In this document: piece after piece, positions 53,801 to 62,588 of the stretch
Numbering within the stretch: position 1 is the stretch's first letter
How the letters are laid out: each line of letters starts with the position of its first letter
Assembly (NCBI RefSeq): GCF_013404085.1
Contig: NZ_JABFHO010000001.1
Span: forward strand, 1,302,001 to 1,366,000
Direction of reading: 5' to 3'
Origin: Winogradskyella helgolandensis
GTDB lineage: Bacteria > Bacteroidota > Bacteroidia > Flavobacteriales > Flavobacteriaceae
Length of the DNA: 64,000 nt
Translations under genes and position numbers: made by a program
Notes under the pieces: generated by a model
The model's database searches: none
Told to the model about the DNA's origin: nothing
What the model saw: only the letters and a program-made list of their open reading frames with translations

Positions 53801-54204
53801 GTAAATGTAAAGGCTAAACTACCCACTAAAGCACTTCCTAAAATAGCATAGGCTTTACTCGTGTCTTTATCTTCATTGTATTTGGTGAGTTTTACAAGCA
53901 GTAAAGTAATCGTCCAAAACATAAAAAGAATGGTAAATGCACTTGCAACACCACTCATCATGTTCATTATGGCACCAATCTGTGAAGGTTCTAAAGCAAA
54001 CATTGAGAAGAACGCTCCTAACATTTGAAAAAGAGGAGCTCCTGGTGGATGGCCGACTTGTAATTTGGAAGAGGTTAAAATATACTCTCCAGCATCCCAA
54101 AAACTAACGGTTGGTTCTATAGTTAGTCCGTAAACTACAACTGCTACTGTAAAAACAGACCATCCTAAGATGTTGTTCCACTTTTTAAAGTTAAAATCTT
54201 TCAT
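50809..54204 (-). CDS. DUF2723 family polytopic membrane protein (PMT-like glycosyltransferase fold)
   Basis: A 1131-residue inner-membrane protein. The N-terminal part holds about 12 helices. The first luminal loop has the DUF2723 signature [35 protein letters not shown] (about 27-61), where WDAGE is equivalent to the catalytic Asp-Glu region of protein O-mannosyltransferase-like GT-C enzymes. The C-terminal 450 residues are soluble, with [28 protein letters not shown] (about 705-732) and a TPR-like tail. It is probably a lipid-linked sugar transferase for protein or envelope glycosylation. Donor and acceptor are unknown. It is co-transcribed with the polysaccharide deacetylase. Confidence 0.88.
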   Translation of the reverse strand: [1131 protein letters not shown]

Positions 54205-54306
54205 GAAAACGTTGCTTATTAATGCTGGCGAATTTACTAATTAATCCCTAAAAGCCTACATTTTTAAGTTAACGTTAAGTATTTTAAAAAATTTTCTTCT
54301 TTTTTT

Positions 54307-54336
54307 TTGTCAAAGTAAAACTTTGTATTAAATTTG
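54307..54336 (+). promoter_or_regulatory. Promoter of tRNA-Gln
   Basis: TTG (54307-54309), 19 bp, and TAAATTTG (54329-54336), a perfect TAnnTTTG box, 19 bp before the mature tRNA 5' end. Confidence 0.78.
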
Positions 54337-54355
54337 CACCCTCAAAATGAGAGAT

Positions 54356-54432
54356 TGGCCTATGGTGTAACTGGCTAACACATCTGTTTTTGGTACAGAA
54401 GAGTCTAGGTTCGAAACCTAGTAGGCCAACCA
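54356..54432 (+). tRNA. tRNA-Gln (anticodon TTG)
   Basis: The acceptor stem TGGCCTA pairs with TAGGCCA. The anticodon stem TCTGT/ACAGA encloses loop TTTTGGT with anticodon TTG. The T arm is CTAGG-TTCGAAA-CCTAG. The discriminator is A and the 3' CCA is encoded in the gene (54430-54432), unlike the tRNA-Ser gene at 5424. Confidence 0.95.
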
Positions 54433-54440
54433 AAGTTTAA

Positions 54441-54474
54441 ATCCTAATTCGTTATTCGAGTTAGGATTTTTTTT
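54441..54474 (+). terminator. Rho-independent terminator of tRNA-Gln
   Basis: The stem ATCCTAATTCG / CGAGTTAGGAT (one wobble) with a 5-nt loop is followed by eight T residues, 9 bp after the tRNA. Bases 54475-54649 beyond it hold nothing I can recognise. Confidence 0.88.
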
Positions 54475-54649
54475 GTTTAAGTCGTATGTGTAGTGAGTTG
54501 TGTAGATTATGCTGAGAGGAGTTGAAGTAAAATCTAAAACCCTAAAGGAAGAGATACATTGAATAGTCTAATTTTTATTATCTTGTTTTACTAAGTGCAC
54601 TCGAAATACATTTTTACTAAAAGTTTTAGGTTTTTAGACTGTCTTAAAA

Positions 54650-54686
54650 ATGAAAAAGAGGATTGCTTTTGAAACATCCTCTTTTG
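54650..54686 (-). terminator. Terminator-like hairpin after the universal stress protein gene
   Basis: AAAAGAGGAT and ATCCTCTTTT pair around a 12-nt loop, followed on the minus strand by T-rich sequence, 80 bp after the stop of the stress-protein gene. Confidence 0.75.
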
Positions 54687-54765
54687 TTTAGTGTGAAAAT
54701 CTAAAACTTATTTTCAAAACTTAATAAATTAAGTCTTGATTCTTTACTCTATAAATTGAAGCAAT

Positions 54766-55590
54766 TTAAATCTTGAAAGTAATCACAGGTCTATTTGCAT
54801 GATTAACTAAATCTTCACTGATACTGCCATTAAAGAAGTGAGCTATACCTTGTCTGCCATGTGTACTAATTCCAATAAGGTCTGCATCTATGTCTTTGGA
54901 GAAATTTAAAACACCTTGTTCAACGGTATTGTCGTTGTGTATTGTAATCGTATAATTATCAAAATCTTGTCCGCAAATAAAATCATTGACTCTTGACTTC
55001 GCTTCATACGACGTCATAAAATTGCTAGACGTAATTACCAGCAATAAATGAATTTTTGATCCAAATGCTTTTGCAAATTTTACAGCTTGTTTATAAGTTT
55101 CTTTATTGTCATTTTTAAAATCTGAAGCAAATACAAAATTAGATACTTTGAAGTTGTGATGCTCATTTTTTATAACTAGTACAGGTACTTCGGAAGAGCG
55201 AACCACTTTTTCTGCATTAGAACCCACGAACATTTCTTTTATGCCTGTCGCACCATGAGAACCCATAACAATCAAGTCAATATTGAACTCTATACAAGAA
55301 TTTTTAATTTCATTAAAAGTTATATCTGCCTTTACGGTTTCATGGACGGTAATGTTTTGTAAATAGTCTTGTGCCATGAGATCTTCAAACCTTTTTCTTG
55401 CTAAATTCATGAAAAATAAAGTTTCAGGAATATCACTTTGGGCATGTCCAGGATCTGTTTGTTGCATGGGAATTTCTATCATATGCAATAAATATATCTC
55501 TGCGTTGTGAGTCTTAGCAATCATCGCTGCTACTTTTAAAGCATTTTCTGCTTGCTCTGAAAAATCTGTTGGAACTAATATTTTATTCAT
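54766..55590 (-). CDS. Tandem-domain universal stress protein
   Basis: A 274-residue protein with two UspA domains. The first begins MNKILVPTDFSEQAENALKVAAMIAK and has the nucleotide-loop motif VMGSHGATGIKEMFVGSNAEKVVRSSEVPVLVI (about 121-153). The second begins FVFASDFKNDNKETYKQAVKFAKAFGS and ends IGISTHGRQGIAHFFNGSISEDLVNHANRPVITF. The G-x2-G-x9-G-S/N pattern suggests ATP binding in at least the first domain. I chose ATG 55590, because starting at 55644 adds 18 residues before the canonical MNKILVPTD. A TAAATTTA -7-like sequence lies in that added stretch. Confidence 0.92.
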   Translation of the reverse strand: MNKILVPTDFSEQAENALKVAAMIAKTHNAEIYLLHMIEIPMQQTDPGHAQSDIPETLFFMNLARKRFEDLMAQDYLQNITVHETVKADITFNEIKNSCIEFNIDLIVMGSHGATGIKEMFVGSNAEKVVRSSEVPVLVIKNEHHNFKVSNFVFASDFKNDNKETYKQAVKFAKAFGSKIHLLLVITSSNFMTSYEAKSRVNDFICGQDFDNYTITIHNDNTVEQGVLNFSKDIDADLIGISTHGRQGIAHFFNGSISEDLVNHANRPVITFKI

Positions 55591-55647
55591 GTTTATTTGT
55601 TTAGTTAGTCTTTCTAAATTTAAGAAAATAAATCCATATGACATAGC

Positions 55648-55679
55648 TTGGGTAATTTAATATAAAAGTCGTATATTTG
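55648..55679 (+). promoter_or_regulatory. Promoter of the rimP-nusA-infB operon
   Basis: TTG (55648-55650), 21 bp, and TATATTTG (55672-55679), a perfect TAnnTTTG box. The leader to rimP is about 58 nt. It contains the short inverted repeat GAGAGGAC...GTCCTCTC (about 55709-55732) followed by TTTTT, an attenuator-like hairpin just before the rimP ATG. Confidence 0.78.
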
Positions 55680-55743
55680 CACCGTTATTTACTAAAAATG
55701 AATAAGCGAGAGGACGAAAAGTCCTCTCTTTTTATATCAAGAA

Positions 55744-56208
55744 ATGATTAAGAAAATAGTAGAAGACTTATTACAAACGGCATTAGCAGAAAGACAAGAT
55801 TTGTTCTTAATAGATTTTTCTTTGTCTGGAGATAACGCCATAAAGATTGTAATAGATGGTGATAATGGTGTCTTAGTAGAAGACTGTATGTTTATAAGTA
55901 GAGCCATTGAACACAATATTGACAGAGAAGAGCACGATTTTTCTCTAGAAGTTTTATCATCTGGTGCAGCAACTCCGTTAATTTTACCAAGACAGTACAA
56001 CAAGCATATTGGTAGAAATTTAGAAGTAAAGACTTTAGATAATCAAGAAATAGAGGGAGAGCTCACAGAAGTGAACGAAGCTGACGTGGTTTTAAGTTGG
56101 AAAGCTAGAGAGCCTAAACCCGTTGGGAAAGGAAAAGTAACAGTGGCCAAAACAGCAACTATTACTTTTGATAATATTAAAGAAGCGAAAGTTAAAATAA
56201 AATTTTAA
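55744..56208 (+). CDS. rimP: Ribosome maturation factor RimP
   Basis: A 154-residue protein needed for 30S subunit assembly. It matches the family in length and in features such as FLIDFSLSGDNAIKIVIDGDNGVLVEDCMFISRAIEHNID (about 21-60) and FSLEVLSSGAATPLILPRQYNKHIGRNLEVKT (about 66-97, the Bacteroidota form of the EVSSPGLDRPL...GR motif). The C-terminal SH3-like part is short. It leads the conserved rimP-nusA-infB operon, 13 bp before nusA. Confidence 0.93.
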   Translation: MIKKIVEDLLQTALAERQDLFLIDFSLSGDNAIKIVIDGDNGVLVEDCMFISRAIEHNIDREEHDFSLEVLSSGAATPLILPRQYNKHIGRNLEVKTLDNQEIEGELTEVNEADVVLSWKAREPKPVGKGKVTVAKTATITFDNIKEAKVKIKF

Positions 56209-56221
56209 TTCATATCAATAT

Positions 56222-57454
56222 ATGGAAAATATAGCGTTAATTGAGTCATTTTCAGAGTTTAAAGACGACAAATTAATAGATAGAGTTACGCTAATGGCGA
56301 TTCTTGAGGATGTATTACGTAATGCTTTAAAGAAGAAGTATGGTGATGACGATAATTTTGATATTATTATAAATCCAGATAAAGGAGATTTAGAAATCTG
56401 GAGAAATCGTATCGTTGTTGCAGATGGTGAGGTTGAAGAGCCTAATCAAGAAATTGAATTATCTGAAGCTCAGAAAATAGAGCCAGATTTTGAAGTTGGA
56501 GAAGATGTTGCAGAAGAAGTAAAATTAATTAATCTTGGAAGACGTTCAATTTTAGCGTTAAGACAAAACTTAATTTCTAAGATTCACGAACACGATAACA
56601 CTAACATCTACAAGCATTTTAAAGAGCTTGAAGGTGAAATTTATACGGCAGAAGTTCATCACATTCGTCACAGAGCAATTATTTTGTTAGATGACGATGG
56701 AAATGAAATTATACTTCCAAAAGACAAACAAATTCCTTCGGATTTTTTCAGAAAAGGAGAAAATGTAAGAGGAATTATTGAAAGTGTTGAATTAAAAGGA
56801 AGCAAGCCAGCAATTGTAATGTCTAGAACATCTCCTGTATTTCTTGAGAAATTATTCGAACAAGAAATACCAGAAGTTTTTGATGGCTTAATTACGGTTA
56901 AAAAAGTAGTACGTATTCCTGGTGAAAAGGCGAAAGTAGCAGTAGATTCTTATGATGATAGAATTGATCCTGTTGGAGCTTGTGTTGGTATGAAAGGTTC
57001 TAGAATTCACGGTATTGTACGTGAGTTAGGAAACGAGAATATTGACGTTATTAACTACACTAATAATGTTCAACTTTTTGTAACAAGAGCATTAAGTCCA
57101 GCCCGAGTAACTTCTTTGAAATTAAACGAAGAAACAATGCGAGCTGAGGTGTTATTGAAACCAGAAGAAGTTTCTAAAGCCATTGGTAGAGGTGGTCACA
57201 ATATTCGTCTAGCTGGTCAGTTAACAGGTTACGAGATTGATGTATTTAGAGAAGGTGCAGAAGAAGATGTAGAATTAAAAGAATTCTCTGATGAAATAGA
57301 GGGTTGGGTAATTTCTGAATTTAGCAAAGCTGGCTTAGATACTGCAAAAAGTATTTTAGAGCAAGATATTGTTGATTTAGTGAAGCGTACAGATTTAGAA
57401 GAAGAAACAATCTTAGATGTTATTAGAATTCTAAGAGAGGAATTTGAAGAATAA
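56222..57454 (+). CDS. nusA: Transcription termination/antitermination factor NusA
   Basis: A 410-residue RNA polymerase-binding factor. The N-terminal domain (1-130) includes MAILEDVLRNALKKKYG. The S1 domain (about 135-200) includes EGEIYTAEVHHIRHRAIILLDDDGNEIILP. The two KH domains (about 205-345) include VAVDSYDDRIDPVGACVGMKGSRIHGIVRELGNENIDVI and the second GxxG motif IGRGGHNIRLAGQLTGYEIDVF. The C-terminal acidic repeats found in E. coli NusA are absent, as is usual outside Gammaproteobacteria. It is second in the rimP-nusA-infB operon. Confidence 0.97.
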   Translation: MENIALIESFSEFKDDKLIDRVTLMAILEDVLRNALKKKYGDDDNFDIIINPDKGDLEIWRNRIVVADGEVEEPNQEIELSEAQKIEPDFEVGEDVAEEVKLINLGRRSILALRQNLISKIHEHDNTNIYKHFKELEGEIYTAEVHHIRHRAIILLDDDGNEIILPKDKQIPSDFFRKGENVRGIIESVELKGSKPAIVMSRTSPVFLEKLFEQEIPEVFDGLITVKKVVRIPGEKAKVAVDSYDDRIDPVGACVGMKGSRIHGIVRELGNENIDVINYTNNVQLFVTRALSPARVTSLKLNEETMRAEVLLKPEEVSKAIGRGGHNIRLAGQLTGYEIDVFREGAEEDVELKEFSDEIEGWVISEFSKAGLDTAKSILEQDIVDLVKRTDLEEETILDVIRILREEFEE

Positions 57455-57570
57455 TACCAAAAAAATATTAAAAATGATTTGTAATATTTCATTTTTAGAT
57501 TTAATTGGTATCATATTAATTTTTATTTAAAATTAATATATAATATATTTAAGTATTTTACAGGCAGTTT

Positions 57571-60396
57571 ATGGCTCAAATGACAAGATTAAACAAAGTA
57601 TTAAGGGAATTAAATATCTCAATAGATCGTGCTGTGGATTTTTTAGAATCCAAAGGTGTGGAAATTGAGAAAAGCCCTAATACTAAAATTTCGGAAGAGG
57701 TTTACAACACGCTTTCTGATGAATTTCAGACAGATGCATCTAAGCGTGAAAAAGCTCAAGAAGTAAGTGAAGCAAAACTTAAAGAAAAAGAAGAGCTTCG
57801 CGAACAAAGAGAACGCGAAATTGAAGAGAAGCAAAAGCAGAAAGCCGAAAGGGAATCTGTGGTTAAGGCTAAAGCTGAGTTAAGTGGACCAAAACAAGTT
57901 GGTAAAATTGACTTAGATAACAAACCTAAAGCTGAAAAGAAGGAAGACCCTAAAACTCCAGAAGTTAAGGAAGAACCTAAAGCTGAAAAACCAGAGGTAA
58001 CGTCTGAAATACCTAAGGAAGCGCCTAAAGCTGAAAAACCAAAGGAGACTGAAAAAGTTGAAAAGGTAGAAAAGCTTGAAAAAGTTGAAAAAACAGAGGC
58101 GGTAGACAAAGTTGAAAAAGTAGAGAAGGTTGAAAAAGTAGAGAAGGTTGAAAAGGCTGAACAAACTGAAAAGACCAAATCGAAAGAAGAGACTAAAAAA
58201 GAAGAAACTCCTGCAACTCCAAGTGCGCCAGTAGAAGAAACGCTTAAGACACAATACAAAAAACTTACTGGACCGGTTACTACAGGTAAAAAAATTGATT
58301 TATCTCAATTTAATAAGCCTAAGAAGAAAAAAGTAGAAACAGCTAAACCTGGTGATGCTAATAAACGTAAAAGACGTAGAATTAGCAAAACGGGTGATAC
58401 ACCTGGTAAGCCAAACTTCGATAATAAAAGAGGTGCACCAAGAGGTCGTGGCGGTAATGCTGCAAGGCCAAAAGTTGTTAAAGAAGAGCCAAGTGAAGAA
58501 GATGTTCAAAAACAAATCCGTGAAACTTTAGAAAAGCTTCAGGGTAAATCTAATAAAGGTAAAGGAGCAAAATACCGACGAGATAAAAGAGATCAACACC
58601 GTCAACAAACGGAAATCGATCAAGAAATTGCAGCAGCAGAAAGTAAAACTATTAAGGTTACTGAGTTTGTTACTGTAAGTGAGATGGCGACGATGATGGA
58701 AGTTGGTGTAACGCAAGTTATTTCAGCATGTATGTCTTTAGGTATGATGGTAACCATGAACCAAAGATTAGATGCGGAAACCTTAACTATTGTTGCAGAA
58801 GAATTTGGTTTTGATGTTGAATTTATCAAAGCAGATATCGAAGAATCTATTGTGGTTGTTGAAGATGACCCAAAAGATTTAGTAGAAAGAGCGCCAATCG
58901 TTACCGTAATGGGTCACGTAGATCATGGTAAAACATCACTATTAGATTATATACGTAAAGAAAATGTAATTGCAGGTGAATCTGGTGGTATTACACAGCA
59001 CATTGGTGCCTATGGAGTACAACTAGAAAACGGACAAAAAATAGCATTCTTAGATACACCAGGTCACGAAGCCTTTACAGCGATGCGTGCTCGTGGTGCT
59101 CAAGTAACAGATATAGCGATTATTGTTGTTGCTGCGGATGATGCTATAATGCCTCAAACGAAAGAAGCGATTTCTCATGCACAAGCTGCAGGAGTACCAA
59201 TCGTATTTGCGATTAACAAAATTGATAAGCCAGATGCAAATCCTGAAAAAGTAAAAGAAGGATTAGCACAAATGAATCTTTTAGTAGAAGATTGGGGAGG
59301 TAAAATTCAATCTCACGATATTTCTGCTAAACAAGGTACAGGTGTTAAAGAATTATTAGAAAAAGTATTATTAGAAGCTGAACTTTTAGAATTAAAAGCA
59401 AACCCTAATAAAGCAGCAAGTGGAACAGTAGTAGAAGCTTATTTAGATAAAGGTAGAGGTTATGTATCAACCATATTGGTACAAGCAGGTACATTAAAAG
59501 TTGGTGATTACGTTTTAGCAGGTAAGAATAGTGGTAAAGTAAAAGCCATGCAAGATGAGCGAGGACAAGATGTTAAAGAAGCTGGTCCCGCAACTCCGGT
59601 GTCTATTCTAGGTTTAGATGGTGCTCCACAAGCAGGTGACAAGTTTAATGTCTTTGCAGATGAGCGTGAAGCAAAACAAATTGCAACTAAGCGTGCACAG
59701 TTGCAGCGTGAACAATCTGTTAGAACACAACGTCATATTACTCTTGATGAAATCGGAAGACGTATAGCTCTTGGTGATTTCCAAGAATTGAATATTATCC
59801 TTAAAGGTGATGTGGATGGTTCTGTAGAAGCATTAACAGATTCTTTCCAAAAATTATCTACTGAAGAGATTCAAGTAAATATTATACATAAAGGTGTTGG
59901 TGCCATTACAGAAAGTGATGTATTATTAGCAACAGCGTCTGATGCTATTATCGTTGGATTTAATGTGCGTCCTGTTGGAAATGCAAGAATGATTGCTGAT
60001 AAGGAAGAAATTGATATCAGAACTTACTCAATTATCTATGCGGCCATTAACGATCTTAAAGATGCTATGGAAGGTATGTTATCTCCAGAAGTTAAAGAAG
60101 AAGTTACAGGTACTGCCGAAATTAGAGAAATCTTTAAAGTTTCTAAAATTGGAAACATTGCAGGGTGTATGGTAATGAATGGTAAGATCTTTAGAAATTC
60201 TGGAATCAGAATTATTAGAGACGGTGTTGTTGTTCATACAGGTACATTAGAAGCTTTAAAACGATTTAAAGATGACGTGAGAGAAGTTGCTAAGGGTTAT
60301 GACTGTGGTATGCAAATTAAAGGCTATAACGACATTAAAGAAGGTGATGTAATTGAAGCATTCCAAGAAGTAGAAGTGAAGAAAAAGTTGAAATAA
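57571..60396 (+). CDS. infB: Translation initiation factor IF-2
   Basis: A 941-residue GTPase that places initiator tRNA on the ribosome. The N-terminus has an IF2_N module ([24 protein letters not shown]). A long charged linker (about 55-340) follows, including a KVE-repeat tract (about 165-200). A second IF2_N-like module ([16 protein letters not shown]) comes next. The G domain has G1 [13 protein letters not shown]3 DTPGHEAF and G4 INKIDKP (about 448-620). Domains II to IV close the protein, ending in [23 protein letters not shown]. Length fits Bacteroidota IF-2. It ends the operon and is followed by a strong terminator. Confidence 0.97.
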   Translation: MAQMTRLNKVLRELNISIDRAVDFLESKGVEIEKSPNTKISEEVYNTLSDEFQTDASKREKAQEVSEAKLKEKEELREQREREIEEKQKQKAERESVVKAKAELSGPKQVGKIDLDNKPKAEKKEDPKTPEVKEEPKAEKPEVTSEIPKEAPKAEKPKETEKVEKVEKLEKVEKTEAVDKVEKVEKVEKVEKVEKAEQTEKTKSKEETKKEETPATPSAPVEETLKTQYKKLTGPVTTGKKIDLSQFNKPKKKKVETAKPGDANKRKRRRISKTGDTPGKPNFDNKRGAPRGRGGNAARPKVVKEEPSEEDVQKQIRETLEKLQGKSNKGKGAKYRRDKRDQHRQQTEIDQEIAAAESKTIKVTEFVTVSEMATMMEVGVTQVISACMSLGMMVTMNQRLDAETLTIVAEEFGFDVEFIKADIEESIVVVEDDPKDLVERAPIVTVMGHVDHGKTSLLDYIRKENVIAGESGGITQHIGAYGVQLENGQKIAFLDTPGHEAFTAMRARGAQVTDIAIIVVAADDAIMPQTKEAISHAQAAGVPIVFAINKIDKPDANPEKVKEGLAQMNLLVEDWGGKIQSHDISAKQGTGVKELLEKVLLEAELLELKANPNKAASGTVVEAYLDKGRGYVSTILVQAGTLKVGDYVLAGKNSGKVKAMQDERGQDVKEAGPATPVSILGLDGAPQAGDKFNVFADEREAKQIATKRAQLQREQSVRTQRHITLDEIGRRIALGDFQELNIILKGDVDGSVEALTDSFQKLSTEEIQVNIIHKGVGAITESDVLLATASDAIIVGFNVRPVGNARMIADKEEIDIRTYSIIYAAINDLKDAMEGMLSPEVKEEVTGTAEIREIFKVSKIGNIAGCMVMNGKIFRNSGIRIIRDGVVVHTGTLEALKRFKDDVREVAKGYDCGMQIKGYNDIKEGDVIEAFQEVEVKKKLK

Positions 60397-60418
60397 CAAC
60401 TATAACATTTATAGAAAT

Positions 60419-60451
60419 AAAAAAACCGACAAGTGATTGTCGGTTTTTTTT
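60419..60451 (+). terminator. Bidirectional rho-independent terminator
   Basis: The stem AAAAACCGACAA / TTGTCGGTTTTT with a GTGA tetraloop has a T run on the plus side and an A run on the other. It serves infB and, from the opposite strand, the SPOR protein gene. Confidence 0.92.
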
Positions 60452-60469
60452 ATGGGATAAAATGAAGTC

Positions 60470-60850
60470 TTATTGTTCTATTTTTGGTTGAAGTATATTA
60501 GCGTACATATAGTTTTCCTTAATCTTAACTAAAGCGCGGTCAGCTTCAAGTCTAGTAGAAAAATTGCCAACCCAAACCTTGTAATTGGGCGTATTCCAAA
60601 TAATCTCTGTAGGCCATTCGTCATAGGTGTTTAAGAAATTTTCTTTTTCACGCTGGGCATTATCAATATCGATACTTTGATATACTTGTATTTTATAAAC
60701 CTTTGTGGTTTTAATATCCTTTTTATATTCTAGTAATTTATCAATATCACTATCCTGACTAACATTAACAACACCTTGTTGTGCGTTTAATGTGGCAGTA
60801 AGACCAAAGCCAATGATTAAAAGTGCAAAAGTTCTATTTTTTATTTTCAT
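60470..60850 (-). CDS. SPOR-domain exported protein
   Basis: A 126-residue protein with a signal peptide (MKIKNRTFALLIIGFGLTATLNAQQ) and a C-terminal SPOR domain (about 55-126), seen in YKIQVYQSIDIDNAQREKENFL, YKVWVGNFSTRLEADRALVKIKENYMYANIL. SPOR domains bind denuded peptidoglycan glycan strands, often at division sites. The gene converges with infB and has no operon partner. A role in cell-wall binding in the periplasm is likely, but the specific process is unknown. Confidence 0.88.
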   Translation of the reverse strand: MKIKNRTFALLIIGFGLTATLNAQQGVVNVSQDSDIDKLLEYKKDIKTTKVYKIQVYQSIDIDNAQREKENFLNTYDEWPTEIIWNTPNYKVWVGNFSTRLEADRALVKIKENYMYANILQPKIEQ

Positions 60851-61146
60851 AAGTTCAAATTATTAGACAAAGGTAAAACATTCAATTTAACATGTACCAA
60901 ATTTTTTAAGGGACATTTCTATTGTAATCAATTGCTCTTCAAGCGGTCGATAAATGGGTAACGAATATTCGCATATTAAATTTTAAAAAAGTTATTTAGA
61001 ATTGGTATAAATTATCTATTAACACTTCTCTAAGATTTTCAAAATCGACTTTAAATGTTACTTTTGCCAGAGTTTTTATAACATCTTTTTTCACTTTTTG
61101 AATGAAAAAATCGTACCAAAGTTTAGAAGATAATCCAACTTATAAT

Positions 61147-62436
61147 ATGAAACAGGTGATTTACTGTAGTTTAACCTCAAAGATTTTTAGTCTTTGTCTT
61201 GTTCTATTGCTTTCTTTTTCAACCTCCCTTATAGCTCAAGACGGTGATCCAGTAAATGGAAAATCGCTCTTTAATTCTAATTGTGCAGCATGTCATAAGC
61301 TAGATAAGCCAATGACGGGTCCAGCTTTGCGTAACGTAGAAGCTAGATTAGGGGATGAACAAGGTTTAGATAGAGCATGGATTAGTGCTTGGATTAGAAA
61401 TAGCGCGTCAGTTATTAAATCTGGTGATGCTTATGCAAATAAATTATTAGCTGAGTGGAACAATGTGCCTATGACTCCTTTTCCGCAGTTAGGTGATCAG
61501 GATATTGCTGATATCTTAGCTTATACGGCTGCACCGAAACCAGAACCTCCTGTGACAGCAGGTGCTGTTGAGGGAGTTCCTGTGCAAGGAAGTGGAATAT
61601 CTAACGATTTAATTCTTGGTGCACTAGCATTATTATTTGCGTTATTAGCAATGGCTTTATTTTTAGTGAATAAAACATTGAATCGTTTTGCTGAAGCTAA
61701 AGGAATCGATGTTATTGCTGAGAATAAAAGAACACCATTGTGGAAAGCTTTCGCTCAAAATCAATTTTTAGTATTGGTTACAGCTGTGGTCTTTTTGTTA
61801 GCTAGTGGTTATTTTGTATATGGTTACTTTATGCAAGTTGGTGTAGATAAAGGTTACGAACCAGTGCAGCCAATTCATTATTCGCATAGAATACACGCTG
61901 GAGATAATGGAATCGATTGTAAATATTGTCACTCTTCTGCAAGAGTGAGTAAAACATCTGGTATTCCTTCGTTAAATGTGTGTATGAATTGTCATAAATC
62001 AATTTCAGAAGTATCTGAGGATACCTTTGCAGAAGGGATGGGTGAACATAGTGTAGACTACAACGCTGAAATTCAAAAATTATATGATGCTGTAGGTTGG
62101 GATGGAACTGGTTATACTGGTGAATCACACCCTGTAAAATGGATACGTATCCACAACTTACCTGACTTTGCTTATTTTAATCACTCTCAACATGTTGAAG
62201 TTGGAGGTATTGAATGTCAAACTTGTCATGGTCCTGTTGAAGAAATGGAAATCATGTATCAGCATGCTCCTTTAACTATGGGATGGTGTATTAACTGTCA
62301 CAGAGAAACTAACGTAAAAGTTAAGGATAACGAATATTACACTAAAATTCATGAAGAATTATCTAAAAAGTATGGTGTTGAGGAATTGACAGTAGCACAG
62401 ATGGGTGGTTTAGAATGTGGTAAGTGTCATTACTAA
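61147..62436 (+). CDS. actA: Alternative complex III subunit ActA with fused monohaem cytochrome c domain
   Basis: A protein of about 429 residues from ATG 61147 (MKQVIYCSLTSKIFSLCLVLLLSFSTSLIAQ is a good signal peptide; the in-frame ATG 61102 adds 15 polar residues). An N-terminal cytochrome c domain has one CXXCH (NCAACHKLDKPMTGPAL). Two membrane segments follow (LILGALALLFALLAMALFLV and FLVLVTAVVFLLASGYFVYGYF), then a pentahaem domain with CKYCH, CMNCH, CQTCH, CINCH and CGKCH. Alternative complex III oxidises menaquinol and passes electrons to cytochrome oxidase. A perfect -7 box TACTTTTG lies at 61059-61066. It is first in the act operon, with actB following. Confidence 0.9.
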   Translation: MKQVIYCSLTSKIFSLCLVLLLSFSTSLIAQDGDPVNGKSLFNSNCAACHKLDKPMTGPALRNVEARLGDEQGLDRAWISAWIRNSASVIKSGDAYANKLLAEWNNVPMTPFPQLGDQDIADILAYTAAPKPEPPVTAGAVEGVPVQGSGISNDLILGALALLFALLAMALFLVNKTLNRFAEAKGIDVIAENKRTPLWKAFAQNQFLVLVTAVVFLLASGYFVYGYFMQVGVDKGYEPVQPIHYSHRIHAGDNGIDCKYCHSSARVSKTSGIPSLNVCMNCHKSISEVSEDTFAEGMGEHSVDYNAEIQKLYDAVGWDGTGYTGESHPVKWIRIHNLPDFAYFNHSQHVEVGGIECQTCHGPVEEMEIMYQHAPLTMGWCINCHRETNVKVKDNEYYTKIHEELSKKYGVEELTVAQMGGLECGKCHY

Positions 62437-62588
62437 AACTCGCTTTTTGTAATTTCTGATACGTCAGTAAGCACTTAAAAGAGAAAAAAAACATAAAATT
62501 AAAAGAGTTAAATATTTAGATTGAATTTATTGAAGTTATAAAAGACTTTAATTTTAGGTTCGAAAATCGAAAATTATAAATAAACACT

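Noticed and set aside
54475..54649. Possible small RNA or gene between the tRNA-Gln terminator and the stress-protein terminator
   Set aside because: No open frame of note, no promoter consensus and no stable fold could be seen by eye.
57643..58515. Minus-strand open frames rich in Ser/Phe opposite the IF-2 linker
   Set aside because: They are antisense shadows of the Lys/Glu-rich linker. Composition mirrors the KVE repeats and no domain is present.
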